A stretch of DNA of 58,565 nucleotides from Variovorax sp. KBW07 (GTDB taxonomy: Bacteria > Pseudomonadota > Gammaproteobacteria > Burkholderiales > Burkholderiaceae_C). How positions within the stretch are numbered: position 1 is the stretch's first letter; each line of letters opens with the position of its first letter. The stretch covers positions 3,277 to 61,841 of the forward strand of contig NZ_QAJK01000040.1 in assembly GCF_003852515.1 (NCBI RefSeq). Reading direction: 5' to 3'. Shown in pieces: positions 1 to 8,966 of the stretch. The notes beneath the pieces are model-generated. The model was given only the letters and a program-made list of their open reading frames with translations. It was not told the DNA's origin and searched no databases. Made by a program: the position numbers and the translations under genes.

Positions 1-135
1 GGGCTTCTTTGGCGTCGTGGTGTAGACGCGGGTGCAGACACCGCGACGTTGCGGCGAGTTCTGCATGGCAGGGCTCTTCGAATTGATCTTTTCGACCGTT
101 CGACCCTGACGCACCAGTTGATTGATGGTTGGCAT
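1..135 (-). CDS. rpsL: 30S ribosomal protein S12, N-terminal part (gene runs off the left edge)
   Basis: The reverse complement reads [20 protein letters not shown] and continues through the [12 protein letters not shown] stretch, which is the conserved start of ribosomal protein S12. S12 sits at the decoding centre of the 30S subunit. Only the first 45 codons are present and the rest is left of the window. The ATG is at 133-135. No clear Shine-Dalgarno precedes it, but a good sigma-70 promoter lies about 120 bp upstream. In relatives rpsL leads the str operon (rpsG, fusA), which would be outside the window. Confidence 0.97.
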   Translation of the reverse strand, partial: MPTINQLVRQGRTVEKINSKSPAMQNSPQRRGVCTRVYTTTPKKP

Positions 136-253
136 GAATGAATTAGTCCCAAAACAACCCGGCCCTGGTTGCGAAACCGCCCTTGGTCGTGACTCAAGGA
201 AGCCGGGAATAACGAAAACGTGAAACCCTTCGGAAAATTCCGAAAAGCCCACG

Positions 254-281
254 AGTATAGCAAACGTACCTGAAACGGCAA
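254..281 (-). promoter_or_regulatory. Sigma-70 promoter for rpsL, with a leader hairpin
   Basis: On the minus strand TTGCCG (276-281) and TATACT (254-259) are separated by 16 bp, facing rpsL. Just inside the transcript is a perfect dyad, TTCGGAA-AA-TTCCGAA, at 229-244. Its function is unknown. The spacing and near-consensus -10 are seen directly. Promoter activity is inferred. Confidence 0.65.
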
Positions 282-331
282 TGTCCGCAGCAACCGGCGC
301 GGGCCGGAACGGCCTCGGCCGCCCTGCCGCC

Positions 332-1501
332 TTACTTGATCCAGAGGCGCACGGCGTCCCAGGCGCGGCCGAAGATGCCCGCCTGCTCAACGGCTTCGAG
401 GGCCACCAGCGGCACGTCCGCCACCGGCTGGTCGTCCAGGGTGACCTTGAGCGAGCCGACGGCTTGGTACTTGGTGAACGGCGCCACCAGCGGGTCGGGG
501 CGCGACACCTGGGTCTTGATCTTGCTGGCGCTGCCGGCTGGCACCGCAACCACGATGGCTTCCGGACGGCCCAGCTTCAGCGTGTTCGCCTTGCCCTTCC
601 AGACCGCCGGGGTGGCGGCCGGTTGGCCGGCGTCGAACAGGCGGACCGCGTCATAGGCGGTGTAGCCCCAGTTCAGCAGCTTTTGCGATTCGTTGGCGCG
701 CACCGTCTCGCCCGAAGCGCCCAGCACGATCGACAGCAGGCGGCGGCCGCCCGTCAGGTTGGGAAAGTCGCGCTTGGCGGTGGCGATCATGCAGTAGCCG
801 GCCGCATCGGTATGGCCGGTCTTCAGGCCGTCGACGGTCGGGTCGCGGAACAGCAACAGGTTGCGGTTGGTGTCGTTGGTCGACGGCGTGCCCGGGTAGC
901 GGTACTTCTTGATCGCGTAGTACTTGGCTTCTTCAGGGAAGTCGCGCACCAGGCGCGTCGCCAGGATGCTCAGGTCGCGGGCCGTGGTCGTGTGGCCGGG
1001 CGCGGTGAGGCCTTCGGGGTTCTTGTAGCTCGTGTTCTTCATGCCCAGGGCCTTGGCCTGGGCGTTCATGAGTTCGACGAAGTGCTCCACCGTGCCGCCC
1101 ACGCCTTCGGCCAGCGCCACCGTGGCGTCGTTGCCCGACTGCACGATCAGCCCCTTGATCAGGTCTTCGACCGGCACCTGCATCTTGGGGTCGATGAACA
1201 TGCGCGAGCCCGGCATCTTCCAGGCGCGCGGGCTGACCGGGAAGGTCTGCGTCAGCGTGATCTTCTTGGCGCGCAGCGCGTCGAACACGATGTACGCCGA
1301 CATCAGCTTGGTCAGCGAAGCCGGCTCGACCGGGCTGTCGATGTCCTTCTGCGCCAGGATCTGGTTTGCCGTGACGTCGAGCAGCAGGTAGCTGCGCGCT
1401 GCGATCTCGGGCGGCGCCGGCACCTGGGCGGCGGCAATCAGGCTGACGGATGCGATGGCGGTAAAGACCAGCGCGCGGAGCGCGCCTAGAAAACGATTCA
1501 T
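332..1501 (-). CDS. dacC: D-alanyl-D-alanine carboxypeptidase (penicillin-binding protein 5/6 type)
   Basis: This periplasmic serine peptidase removes the terminal D-Ala from peptidoglycan pentapeptides. From the ATG at 1499-1501 (MNRFLG) the protein is 389 aa. It has a signal peptide ending near residue 25 (LIAAAQ), the catalytic SLTK (62-65), SGN (122-124) and KTG (227-229) motifs, and a C-terminal beta domain ending in an amphipathic stretch ([11 protein letters not shown]) typical of membrane-anchored PBP5/6. A TTG at 1546 would extend it by 15 residues and overlap the upstream stop, but it would bury the signal peptide. dacA and dacC cannot be told apart here. Confidence 0.93.
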   Translation of the reverse strand: MNRFLGALRALVFTAIASVSLIAAAQVPAPPEIAARSYLLLDVTANQILAQKDIDSPVEPASLTKLMSAYIVFDALRAKKITLTQTFPVSPRAWKMPGSRMFIDPKMQVPVEDLIKGLIVQSGNDATVALAEGVGGTVEHFVELMNAQAKALGMKNTSYKNPEGLTAPGHTTTARDLSILATRLVRDFPEEAKYYAIKKYRYPGTPSTNDTNRNLLLFRDPTVDGLKTGHTDAAGYCMIATAKRDFPNLTGGRRLLSIVLGASGETVRANESQKLLNWGYTAYDAVRLFDAGQPAATPAVWKGKANTLKLGRPEAIVVAVPAGSASKIKTQVSRPDPLVAPFTKYQAVGSLKVTLDDQPVADVPLVALEAVEQAGIFGRAWDAVRLWIK

Positions 1502-1542
1502 GGGGAGTTTGGAAAGAGACGAAAACAAAGCCTGCGAGGCTT

Positions 1543-2178
1543 TCAAGCAATGCCCGCGCGCAGATGGCGGACAACCAGACTTTTGAGCAGCGGCAATTGT
1601 CCGTGAAAGAAGTGGCCGCCCCCGGGGACGACTGTGACAGGAAGTGACTGCGGCCGCGCCCAGTCCATCACCGCGGACAGCGGCACGGTGTCGTCGGCTT
1701 CGCCGTGGACCACCAGCATGCGCTCATGGGCCTCGGCCGGCAGCGTGGCAACGGAGAAGCGCGAAGCCGCCGTGCCGATCAGCACGATCTGCTGCACGTC
1801 GCGCGCGGCCCAGAGCTTTTCGGCCGCGCAACTTGCAACGAAGGCACCGAACGAAAAACCGGCAATGGCCAGCGGGCCTTCGGGCGCGAGCTGGCCGACG
1901 ACATTCAGCATGTCTTCGAGTTCGCCACGCCCTTCGTCGTGCACGCCTTCGCTGGCGCCCACGCCGCGGAAGTTGAAGCGCACCGTCGTCCAGCCGCATG
2001 CGACGAAGGCACGCGCCAGCGTCTGCACGACCTTGTTGTCCATGGTGCCGCCGAACAGCGGATGGGGATGGGCGATGACCGCGATGCCGCGCGAAGCAGC
2101 GTCGGCCGGCAGATCGCGCTGCACCTCGATGGCGCCGGCGGCGCCCTGGAGGCTGATCTTTTCAGTCTGGGAATTCAT
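1543..2178 (-). CDS. Alpha/beta hydrolase, cytosolic, small-esterase type
   Basis: A 211-aa protein of the compact alpha/beta hydrolase group often annotated as dienelactone-hydrolase- or OsmC-associated-like. It shows the AHPHPLFGG loop after strand beta3, FRGVGxSxG, the nucleophile elbow GFSFGAF, an acid region HGEADDTVP and the terminal GGGHFFHG histidine. The substrate is unknown. The start at 2178 (MNSQTEK) is preferred over 2223 because the extra 15 residues lack family character. Its stop lies 41 bp before the dacC ATG on the same strand, so the two may be co-transcribed. Confidence 0.85.
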   Translation of the reverse strand: MNSQTEKISLQGAAGAIEVQRDLPADAASRGIAVIAHPHPLFGGTMDNKVVQTLARAFVACGWTTVRFNFRGVGASEGVHDEGRGELEDMLNVVGQLAPEGPLAIAGFSFGAFVASCAAEKLWAARDVQQIVLIGTAASRFSVATLPAEAHERMLVVHGEADDTVPLSAVMDWARPQSLPVTVVPGGGHFFHGQLPLLKSLVVRHLRAGIA

Positions 2179-2251
2179 GGCGCTGTGAGTGTGAGGGGCG
2201 CCGGCCAGGCCGGCGTCGTGCACGGTACGAGCACGGGGTCCGCGGGAAAGT

Positions 2252-2605
2252 TCAGCGGCCCACGTCGGCCGGCAGCAGGAGCCGCTCGACGACCTGCCCG
2301 TTCTTCAGGTGCGACTCGACGATCTCGTCGATGTCATCCGCATCGACGAAGGTGTACCAGACAGCCTCGGGGTACACCACCGCCACCGGCCCGCCCGCGC
2401 AGCGGTCGAGGCAACCGGCCTTGTTGACGCGCACCTTGCCGGGCCCGGAAAGCCCCTCTTCCTTGACCTTCGCCTTGCAACGGTCGAAGCCTTCCTGTGC
2501 GTTGTGCAGCGCACAGGAGTCTTCGCCGTTCTTGCGCTCGTTCAAGCAGAAGAAGATGTGGCGGCCGTAGTAGCCGGACGGCGCGGAAGGGGTGGAACTG
2601 GGCAT
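2252..2605 (-). CDS. Thioredoxin-like [2Fe-2S] ferredoxin
   Basis: A 117-aa protein of the thioredoxin-fold 2Fe-2S ferredoxin family (Shethna / NuoE-like). Conserved cysteines fall at residues 20, 31, 65 and 69 (HIFFC, SCALHNA, GCLDRCAGGP), the pattern expected to ligate one [2Fe-2S] cluster. It is probably a cytosolic electron carrier with no assigned partner. It stands between the hydrolase and the VanZ-like gene on the same strand, with 9 bp to the latter, so it is probably in one transcript with it. Confidence 0.9.
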   Translation of the reverse strand: MPSSTPSAPSGYYGRHIFFCLNERKNGEDSCALHNAQEGFDRCKAKVKEEGLSGPGKVRVNKAGCLDRCAGGPVAVVYPEAVWYTFVDADDIDEIVESHLKNGQVVERLLLPADVGR

Positions 2606-2614
2606 CGGCCGATT

Positions 2615-3766
2615 TTAGTGACCGGGCTCCCGCGCCGGGGCATCGCCCCCCACCCGTCCACGGCGCGACAGCGCCACCAGCACGTAGGCGAGCACAGCGA
2701 AGGGCCAGGCCCATCCCAGCCATTGCGCCAGCCCGTGGAAGCGTATGAAGCGCCCCTGCTCCCAGGTGGCCAGCGTCTGCGCAAAGTAGGCACTCTCGGG
2801 CGCCTGGTTCAACAGGCTCAGCTGGAGCACCAGCCCCACCAGCAGCAGGGCCGCGCACAGGCGGCGCGGCGCAAACAGCAGCAGCACGCCGGCGAAGAGC
2901 GCGGCCGCCATGCCGACCTGCACCGGCAGGTCCATCCACGCCCACGCATGCGCGGGCCCATAGCTCAGCGCAGCCGACAGCGCCGAGGCCGCGACGCCGG
3001 CCAACAAGGTCAGCGGCAGCAAGAAGGCGCGCTGCACGACCGATCGCGCCACCAGGTACCCGAGCAGGCACGGCACCAGCGCGCCAAGCATCACGCACAG
3101 CAGCTCCACCGCCGGCACCAGCGGCTCGAGCTCGAACTGGCGCAGCGGCAGCCAGTCGATGAAGGGCGTGTCGAGCAGCCACTCGGAGATCGCGACCTCG
3201 AGCCGCTCGAACACCTGGCCAAGCCCGAAGGTGACGGCCGCCGGGAACAGCAGCGCAAAAGGCCAGAGCGCGAGCAGCACCAACGCACCACGGGAATCTT
3301 CGATGAACCACTGCGAGCGCGCACGACTCCAGTGAGCCACCGCACCCAGCCGCTCCAGCGCCACCGCCAACACGGCACCGACGATGGTCCCGGCCGTGTT
3401 CAGCCCCAGGTCGACATTGGAGGGAATGCGCACGGGCAGGTAGCTCTGCAGCGTTTCCATCGCGAAGGCGATCGCCGCGCCGGCCACGGTGGCGCGCAGC
3501 ACCGCGCGCCACACGCTGGCGCTGCGGCGCGTGCGCAACACGGCCAGCGCGCACAGGAAACCGAAGGGCACGTAGCCCGCCACGTTGATCGCGAAGTCGA
3601 ACCCCGTCCAGTACTTGGGCCAGGGCGCCGACAGATAGGCCCACGGCGCAATGCCCTGGTCGCGCCATTCGGCGAACGGGTACAGGCTGGCGTAGACGAT
3701 CAGCGCCGCATAGGCGAGCGCCAGGGGGAGCGCGGCGGTCTTGTGCGGCCTCTCCACCGTGTGCAC
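2615..3766 (-). CDS. VanZ-like family membrane protein
   Basis: An integral membrane protein of about 383 aa. The first helix ends in YASLYPFAEW, and an early region with NVAGYVPFGF and METLQSYLPVRIPSNVDLGLN is the VanZ-like signature. This is followed by seven or more hydrophobic segments, giving a fused C-terminal membrane domain larger than plain VanZ (about 150 aa). The function is unknown in this family outside teicoplanin resistance. The start is uncertain: GTG codons at 3764-3766 and 3755-3757 both lie just after the hemJ stop, and neither has a strong ribosome site. It follows hemJ directly and is probably co-transcribed. Confidence 0.8.
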   Translation of the reverse strand: MHTVERPHKTAALPLALAYAALIVYASLYPFAEWRDQGIAPWAYLSAPWPKYWTGFDFAINVAGYVPFGFLCALAVLRTRRSASVWRAVLRATVAGAAIAFAMETLQSYLPVRIPSNVDLGLNTAGTIVGAVLAVALERLGAVAHWSRARSQWFIEDSRGALVLLALWPFALLFPAAVTFGLGQVFERLEVAISEWLLDTPFIDWLPLRQFELEPLVPAVELLCVMLGALVPCLLGYLVARSVVQRAFLLPLTLLAGVAASALSAALSYGPAHAWAWMDLPVQVGMAAALFAGVLLLFAPRRLCAALLLVGLVLQLSLLNQAPESAYFAQTLATWEQGRFIRFHGLAQWLGWAWPFAVLAYVLVALSRRGRVGGDAPAREPGH

Positions 3767-3771
3767 CGGGC

Positions 3772-4200
3772 TCAGAACGGCTTGACGACCACCAGGATCA
3801 CGATGCCCAGCAGCAGCAGCACGGGCAGTTCGTTGAACCAGCGATACCAGCGGTCGCTGCGTCGGTTGCCGCCCGCCGCGAAGCGGCGCAACAGCACGCC
3901 GCAGCCATGGTGATAGCCGATGGCCACCAGCACCAGCGCCAGCTTGGCGTGCATCCATCCGTTGCCCGGCCCGCGGCCGATGCCGTAGCCCAGCCACAGC
4001 CACAGGCCGAAGACCAGGGCCGGAACCGCCAGGAAAGTGGTGAAGCGCATCAGCTTGCGCGCCATCAGCAGCAGGCGCTCGCGCTCGGCCACCGACTCCG
4101 GCGGAACCATCGCCAGGTTGACAAAAATCCGGGGGAGGTAGAACAACCCTGCGAACCAGCTCGCAATGAAAACAATATGGAGAGATTTGACCCAGAGCAT
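3772..4200 (-). CDS. hemJ: HemJ-type protoporphyrinogen oxidase (CopD/UPF0093 family)
   Basis: A 142-aa, four-helix membrane protein. It begins MLWVKSLHIVFIASWFAGLFYLPRIF and carries WMHAKLALV. The conserved His in the first helix and the Lys after the second are the residues needed in HemJ, which oxidises protoporphyrinogen IX to protoporphyrin IX. The divergent neighbour hemB, also a heme gene, supports this over a copper-resistance role, although many genomes label it CopD family protein. The ATG at 4198-4200 is chosen because the family begins at this tryptophan-lysine motif. Confidence 0.82.
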   Translation of the reverse strand: MLWVKSLHIVFIASWFAGLFYLPRIFVNLAMVPPESVAERERLLLMARKLMRFTTFLAVPALVFGLWLWLGYGIGRGPGNGWMHAKLALVLVAIGYHHGCGVLLRRFAAGGNRRSDRWYRWFNELPVLLLLGIVILVVVKPF

Positions 4201-4267
4201 GGCCGGCAGTTTAGTGGCGCACCCCACGCTCGCCCGGGTTTACGGTCATTGGACAAAAGCTTCGGGC

Positions 4268-4298
4268 AAAAAAAAGCCCGACGTCTGCACGTCGGGCT
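4268..4298 (-). terminator. Rho-independent terminator of the candidate sRNA / hemJ leader
   Basis: A perfect 10-bp stem, AGCCCGACGT (4275-4284) with ACGTCGGGCT (4289-4298) and a 4-nt loop, is followed on the minus strand by an unbroken run of T (4274-4268). No protein-coding gene lies upstream of it on that strand. A minus-strand transcript must therefore start inside the hemJ-hemB gap. Confidence 0.85.
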
Positions 4299-4371
4299 GG
4301 GAAGCCCTTTTGCTGTCACACATCAAGGCACCCGCTCAGGGAGGAAAAGCGGGGAGCGGCAAGCCGCCCGC
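4268..4371 (-). ncRNA. Candidate small RNA, or a hemJ attenuator leader
   Basis: On the minus strand a promoter (4377-4405) is followed by about 104 nt of non-coding sequence ending in a strong intrinsic terminator. The predicted RNA starts with a GC hairpin (GCGGG ... CCCGC enclosing CGG-CUUG-CCG). It then has an apparently single-stranded UUUUCCUCCCU stretch that could pair with Shine-Dalgarno sequences, and then the terminator. The terminator lies 67 nt before the hemJ ATG, so transcription attenuation of hemJ is an alternative. A GGGCT-tccc-AGCCC stem overlaps the left terminator arm and could act as an anti-terminator. Confidence 0.5.
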
Positions 4372-4376
4372 TTCAG

Positions 4377-4405
4377 AATTTAACAAAGACGAAACAAGGT
4401 TTCAA
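4377..4405 (-). promoter_or_regulatory. Sigma-70 promoter for the candidate sRNA / hemJ leader
   Basis: TTGAAA (4400-4405) and TAAATT (4377-4382) on the minus strand are 17 bp apart. This predicts a start near 4371-4372 and a transcript reaching the terminator at 4268. It was found by eye and is not experimentally supported. Confidence 0.55.
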
Positions 4406-4423
4406 GCGACTGAGGCACTTTCT

Positions 4424-5555
<1,132 letters not shown>

Positions 5556-5638
5556 TAGCAACTCAAGTCCGACCATCGCCCCAGGGCGATCGGCTGGGCA
5601 CATACAAGAAGAACCAACGAACGGGGCGACGTCAGGCC

Positions 5639-6820
5639 ATGCGCATCTTCGAAATCAACCGTTCGCAGGTCAGCGAGCACCAGTCACTGGCGCCGTTGAC
5701 CATGCCGGGCGCGTGCGGCAACAGCGGCTATGCCTGGATCTCGCTCACGCGCGAGGAGTTTCGGACCTCGCTGCCCGAGGTCCAGCAGATCCTGCAGACG
5801 CTTTGCCAGACTCAGTTGGTCGACCTGCACGTGGCCGATCTGCTGAACGACCAGTTGCCCTCGCACTACGACTACACCTCGCAGTACGACGTGCTGGTGT
5901 TCCGGCGCCTGTCTACGGGCCAGGGCCAGGCGATCCCGGGCAATGGCGGAAGTGGCAGCAACGGCAATGGCAACGGCGAAGCGCCCTCGGCGCCTACCCC
6001 GCCGCAGCCCCGCAGCGGCCCGCCCGTGTTGCGCCGCGTCGACACCCGCCCAGTCGGCTTTGCCGTATTCGATCGCATGCTGCTCTCGGTGCACCCCGAG
6101 GACGGCGCAGTGCGCGACGCCTTCGCCACGCGCTTGCTGGCCGCCGCCTCGTCCGATGACCGCGGCGCGCCGGCGCTCGACGTGCGCGCCACCTCGGCCC
6201 GGCTGCCCACCAGCCCGTCCGACCTGATGCTGCGCGTCGTCAACCAGATCGTCGACGGCTACCTCGACCTGCGGCGCGAACTCACCAAGCAGCTCGACCA
6301 CTGGCAGACCGAGCTGATCGACCCGCGCAGCCGCTTCACCAACTGGGGCGCGCTGATGGGCGCGCGCCAGTCGCTGCACCACCTGGACGAGATCTGCGAA
6401 GACCAGCGCGCCGCCATACAGGACTGGATCGACTCGCTCGAAACCCTGCCTCTGCCCAAGGGCGAGACCGAGCAGCGCGAACGCGAGCTGATCATGATCC
6501 GCAGCCGCGACGTGCTCGAGCACATAGAGCGCGTGGTGCACCACGTGCACCGGCTGGAGCAGAACGCCGAGACCGCGGTGCAGATGCACTTCAGCGTGCA
6601 GGGCCACCGTGCCAACGACATCATGCGGGTACTGACGGTATTGACCGCCATCTTCCTGCCGCTCAACCTGATCGCCGGCATTTTCGGCATGAACTTCGAG
6701 TTCATCCCGCTGGTGCACAAGGCCGACGGCTTCTGGATTGCGATGACGTTGATGCTGGTCATCGCGGTGGCGCTGGTGCTGATCTTCTGGCGCAAGCGCT
6801 ACCTCGCGCGCACGCGCTGA
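5639..6820 (+). CDS. corA: CorA-family magnesium/cobalt transporter
   Basis: A 393-aa inner-membrane divalent cation channel. A large cytosolic N-terminal domain is followed by a long helix and two C-terminal transmembrane segments. The pore signature GMNFEF is at about residue 350, just after the first helix (LTAIFLPLNLIAGIF), and the protein ends in a basic tail. Residues about 93-128 form a Gly/Asn/Pro-rich linker not usual in CorA, probably a surface loop in the N-terminal domain. The ATG is 84 bp after hemB and co-transcription is possible. A bidirectional terminator follows. Confidence 0.92.
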   Translation: MRIFEINRSQVSEHQSLAPLTMPGACGNSGYAWISLTREEFRTSLPEVQQILQTLCQTQLVDLHVADLLNDQLPSHYDYTSQYDVLVFRRLSTGQGQAIPGNGGSGSNGNGNGEAPSAPTPPQPRSGPPVLRRVDTRPVGFAVFDRMLLSVHPEDGAVRDAFATRLLAAASSDDRGAPALDVRATSARLPTSPSDLMLRVVNQIVDGYLDLRRELTKQLDHWQTELIDPRSRFTNWGALMGARQSLHHLDEICEDQRAAIQDWIDSLETLPLPKGETEQRERELIMIRSRDVLEHIERVVHHVHRLEQNAETAVQMHFSVQGHRANDIMRVLTVLTAIFLPLNLIAGIFGMNFEFIPLVHKADGFWIAMTLMLVIAVALVLIFWRKRYLARTR

Positions 6821-6849
6821 CGCACCGGCCCGGTCCGCGGCGCCAAAGC

Positions 6850-6881
6850 AAAAAGGGCCACGCTTTCGCGTGGCCCTTTTT
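6850..6881. terminator. Bidirectional terminator after corA
   Basis: A long stem pairs AAAAAGGGCCACG (6850-6862) with CGTGGCCCTTTTT (6869-6881) around a short loop, with A-tract and T-tract flanks. It can end both corA and the convergent gene at 6913. Confidence 0.9.
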
Positions 6882-6912
6882 GCATTTCAGCTGCCCCGAA
6901 GGGCGGCTTCAA

Positions 6913-7281
6913 TTACTTGGCGATAGCGCCCGAGCCTTGTTGGGCTTGCACGCGAGCGTCGATCGGGTTGACCATGGTCGAGATGACCTTGCTGTTGACG
7001 CGCGAACCCGAGGTCACGTTCTGGTCGGGAGCGTAGGCGGTGCGAACGGCTTCGGCTTCGACGATGGCACGGTCCTTCGACACGGCCACCGTTTCCGGGC
7101 CGCGCGAACCGCGGGTCACGTTCTGGTTCGGAGCCGATGCGGTGCGCACGGCTTCGGCATTCACTTCGTCACGGCTCTTGGTCGAGACGGCGGTGTTCAC
7201 GCCTTCGTAGGTTTCAGCTTGTGCGCCGGTGGCGGCAAGCAGGGTCAGGGCGGCAGCAGCGATGATTTGCGAAGTCTTCAT
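6913..7281 (-). CDS. Small exported protein with two internal repeats, function unknown
   Basis: A 122-aa protein with a clear Sec signal peptide (MKTSQIIAAAALTLLAATGAQA) and a mature part built from two copies of a roughly 32-residue unit around AEAVRTAxAPxQNVTxGSR. The sequence ends in a shorter Gln/Gly tail. No cysteines and no enzyme motif are visible. The start has a strong AGGAGAA ribosome site 8 nt upstream. The next gene to the right (7503) is a diverged relative with the same signal peptide and VNSxV motif. I do not recognise a named family. A structural or periplasmic role is only a guess. Confidence 0.85.
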   Translation of the reverse strand: MKTSQIIAAAALTLLAATGAQAETYEGVNTAVSTKSRDEVNAEAVRTASAPNQNVTRGSRGPETVAVSKDRAIVEAEAVRTAYAPDQNVTSGSRVNSKVISTMVNPIDARVQAQQGSGAIAK

Positions 7282-7447
7282 GATCAGTTTCTCCTAATGT
7301 GTTTCGTCGGATGGTTTGTCCACCAGGCTTGCACGTTCGCTTGCCTGTGCGGTGAGTTTCCGGGGGAAACGCCATGCCAAAACGCTCGGATCAGAGACAC
7401 GGTGTTTCCTCTATTGAAACAATCGCGACATAAAGGCATGCACACGA

Positions 7448-7483
7448 AAAAGGCCGGGCCGGTTCGCACCGGCCCGGCCTTCT
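7448..7483 (-). terminator. Terminator of the 7503-7832 gene
   Basis: A 12-bp perfect GC stem, GGCCGGGCCGGT (7452-7463) with ACCGGCCCGGCC (7468-7479) and loop TCGC, is followed on the minus strand by a short T run. It lies 20 bp past the stop of the exported-protein gene. Confidence 0.8.
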
Positions 7484-7502
7484 GAATACGCCGACTTTCG
7501 GC

Positions 7503-7832
7503 TTACGGATTCGTCGTGCGGAACTGCGGCGGAACTTCGCTGTTGACGAAGGCGCGGCGGTCCAGGTTCTGGTTCGGCGCATGGGCCGCGGCCACCGCTT
7601 CGGCACGAATCGAAGCGCGGTCGCGCGAGCTGGGCCGCGACGTCAGCGGCGCCGGCACGACGTCGCCATAGACATTGCCGCGATGGGCCGCGCCGAGCGC
7701 GTCGGCCGCCACATCGGTGCGGCTGGTCACGGCCTTGAGCGGCTGCACGGGCTCGAAACCCTGGGCCTGGGCGCCCGCGACGGCCAGCAGCGACAGCGCT
7801 GCGGCGGCAATGATGTTCGAGGTGGTCTTCAC
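7503..7832 (-). CDS. Small exported protein, paralogue of the 6913-7281 product
   Basis: A 109-aa protein with a GTG start at 7830-7832 preceded by GGAAGGAAC. The signal peptide (KTTSNIIAAAALSLLAVAGAQA) is almost the same as in its neighbour. The mature part has a degenerate first repeat (TSRTDVAADALGAAHRGN) and a well-kept second one (RDRASIRAEAVAAAHAPNQN) followed by VNSEVPPQF. The two genes appear to be a tandem duplication that has since diverged. Function is unknown. It is divergent from the LysR gene at 8007. Confidence 0.8.
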   Translation of the reverse strand: MKTTSNIIAAAALSLLAVAGAQAQGFEPVQPLKAVTSRTDVAADALGAAHRGNVYGDVVPAPLTSRPSSRDRASIRAEAVAAAHAPNQNLDRRAFVNSEVPPQFRTTNP

Positions 7833-8006
7833 TTCGGTTGTTCCTTCCGGCGTTTCAGCGGGCCTTCGAAGACGGGGCTGGACCACGTGTTCGACGCAGG
7901 CTGGCTGAAACGTCGGCCTGTAACCCAAGTGTCGCCCAATCAAGCTAGGAAAAACCCGGGAGAATCGAACCATCGCGTTCCCAAAACGGAAACAATAGGC
8001 TTTGAC

Positions 8007-8912
8007 ATGGACAGTCTCGATCTGATCAGAACCTTCCGGGAGGTCGCATCCCACGGCAGCTTTTCCCAGGCGGCCAAGAAACTCGACATGTCGAAGGCCA
8101 CGGTCAGCAAGTATGTGGCGGAGCTTGAAACCCGCTTCGGCGTGCGCCTTCTCAACCGCTCCACGCGCTCCGTGAGCCTCACCGACGCCGGGCAACTGCT
8201 GCTCGAGCGCAGCACGCCGGTGCTCGAAATGGTCGAGCTCACGCAGGCCGCGCTGCAGGAGCGCGCCAGCCAGCCCGGCGGACGGCTGCGCATCTCGGCC
8301 CCGCACGGCATGGGCAACGGCGAGTTTCCCAACCTGCTGGCCGACTTCATGCGCTACTACCCCGACGTGAGCATCAGCCTGCAGCTGACCAATCGCACGG
8401 TCGACCTGGCCGAAGAAGGCATCGACGTCGACATCCGCAGCGGCCCCGTCGAAGACGCCAACCTCATCGTGCGCAAGCTGCGCCCCATGAGCATGGTGGT
8501 CTGCGCCTCGCCGGTCTACTGGAAAAAGCACGGCAAGCCCGAGCATCCGCGCGACCTGGCGGGCCACGAGGCGCTCACGCATTCGCTGCTCGGTGCGCAA
8601 CCGGTGTGGCGTTTCGACGATGGCGGCCAGCCACTCGACGTGCAGGTCAAGAGCCGCATGGACTGCACCGAGGGCGCGCCGCTGATCCGGGTCGCCATGC
8701 ACGGCTTCGGCGTGATCTACCTGCCGTCGCTGCTCGTGCAGTCGCACATCGACCAGGGCGAACTGGTGCCGGTGCTGCAAGACTACGCGCGCAAGGACAT
8801 GTGGCTCTCGGCCGCCTACCTCCAGCGGCGCCACAACAGCGCGGCGCTGCGCGCGCTGCTCGACTTTTTGCAGACCCGCGTGGGCAACGGCACGGGCGCC
8901 CGCAAGTCTTAA
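8007..8912 (+). CDS. LysR-family transcriptional regulator
   Basis: A 301-aa protein with an N-terminal winged helix-turn-helix (FSQAAKKLDMSKATVSKYVAELE, residues about 20-42) and a periplasmic-binding-like effector domain. The LDxxRTFREV start and the DVDIRSGPVEDANLIVRKL region resemble the CrgA/AaeR-type subgroup that often controls a nearby dehydrogenase or hydrolase. Convergent to it is a dienelactone hydrolase gene, and the two share a terminator. The start ATG at 8007 matches the family N-terminus. The effector is unknown. Confidence 0.92.
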   Translation: MDSLDLIRTFREVASHGSFSQAAKKLDMSKATVSKYVAELETRFGVRLLNRSTRSVSLTDAGQLLLERSTPVLEMVELTQAALQERASQPGGRLRISAPHGMGNGEFPNLLADFMRYYPDVSISLQLTNRTVDLAEEGIDVDIRSGPVEDANLIVRKLRPMSMVVCASPVYWKKHGKPEHPRDLAGHEALTHSLLGAQPVWRFDDGGQPLDVQVKSRMDCTEGAPLIRVAMHGFGVIYLPSLLVQSHIDQGELVPVLQDYARKDMWLSAAYLQRRHNSAALRALLDFLQTRVGNGTGARKS

Positions 8913-8920
8913 GACAAACA

Positions 8921-8947
8921 AAAAAACCCGGCACTCGCCGGGCTTTG
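8921..8947. terminator. Terminator shared by the LysR and dienelactone hydrolase genes
   Basis: The stem CCCGGC (8927-8932) pairs with GCCGGG (8937-8942). It is preceded by an A-run and followed by a T-rich stretch, between two convergent stops. Confidence 0.75.
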
Positions 8948-8966
8948 TGTTGGCGGACGCGTTGCG

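Noticed and set aside
281-1489. 402-aa open frame on the plus strand antisense to dacC
   Set aside because: It is a shadow of the high-GC carboxypeptidase gene; the minus strand holds all catalytic motifs and a signal peptide, and the plus frame shows only Arg/Gly/His-rich low-complexity text.
2309-3913. 534-aa open frame on the plus strand covering the ferredoxin, VanZ and hemJ region
   Set aside because: Spans three recognisable minus-strand genes and reads as a Gln/Arg/His-rich string without domains.
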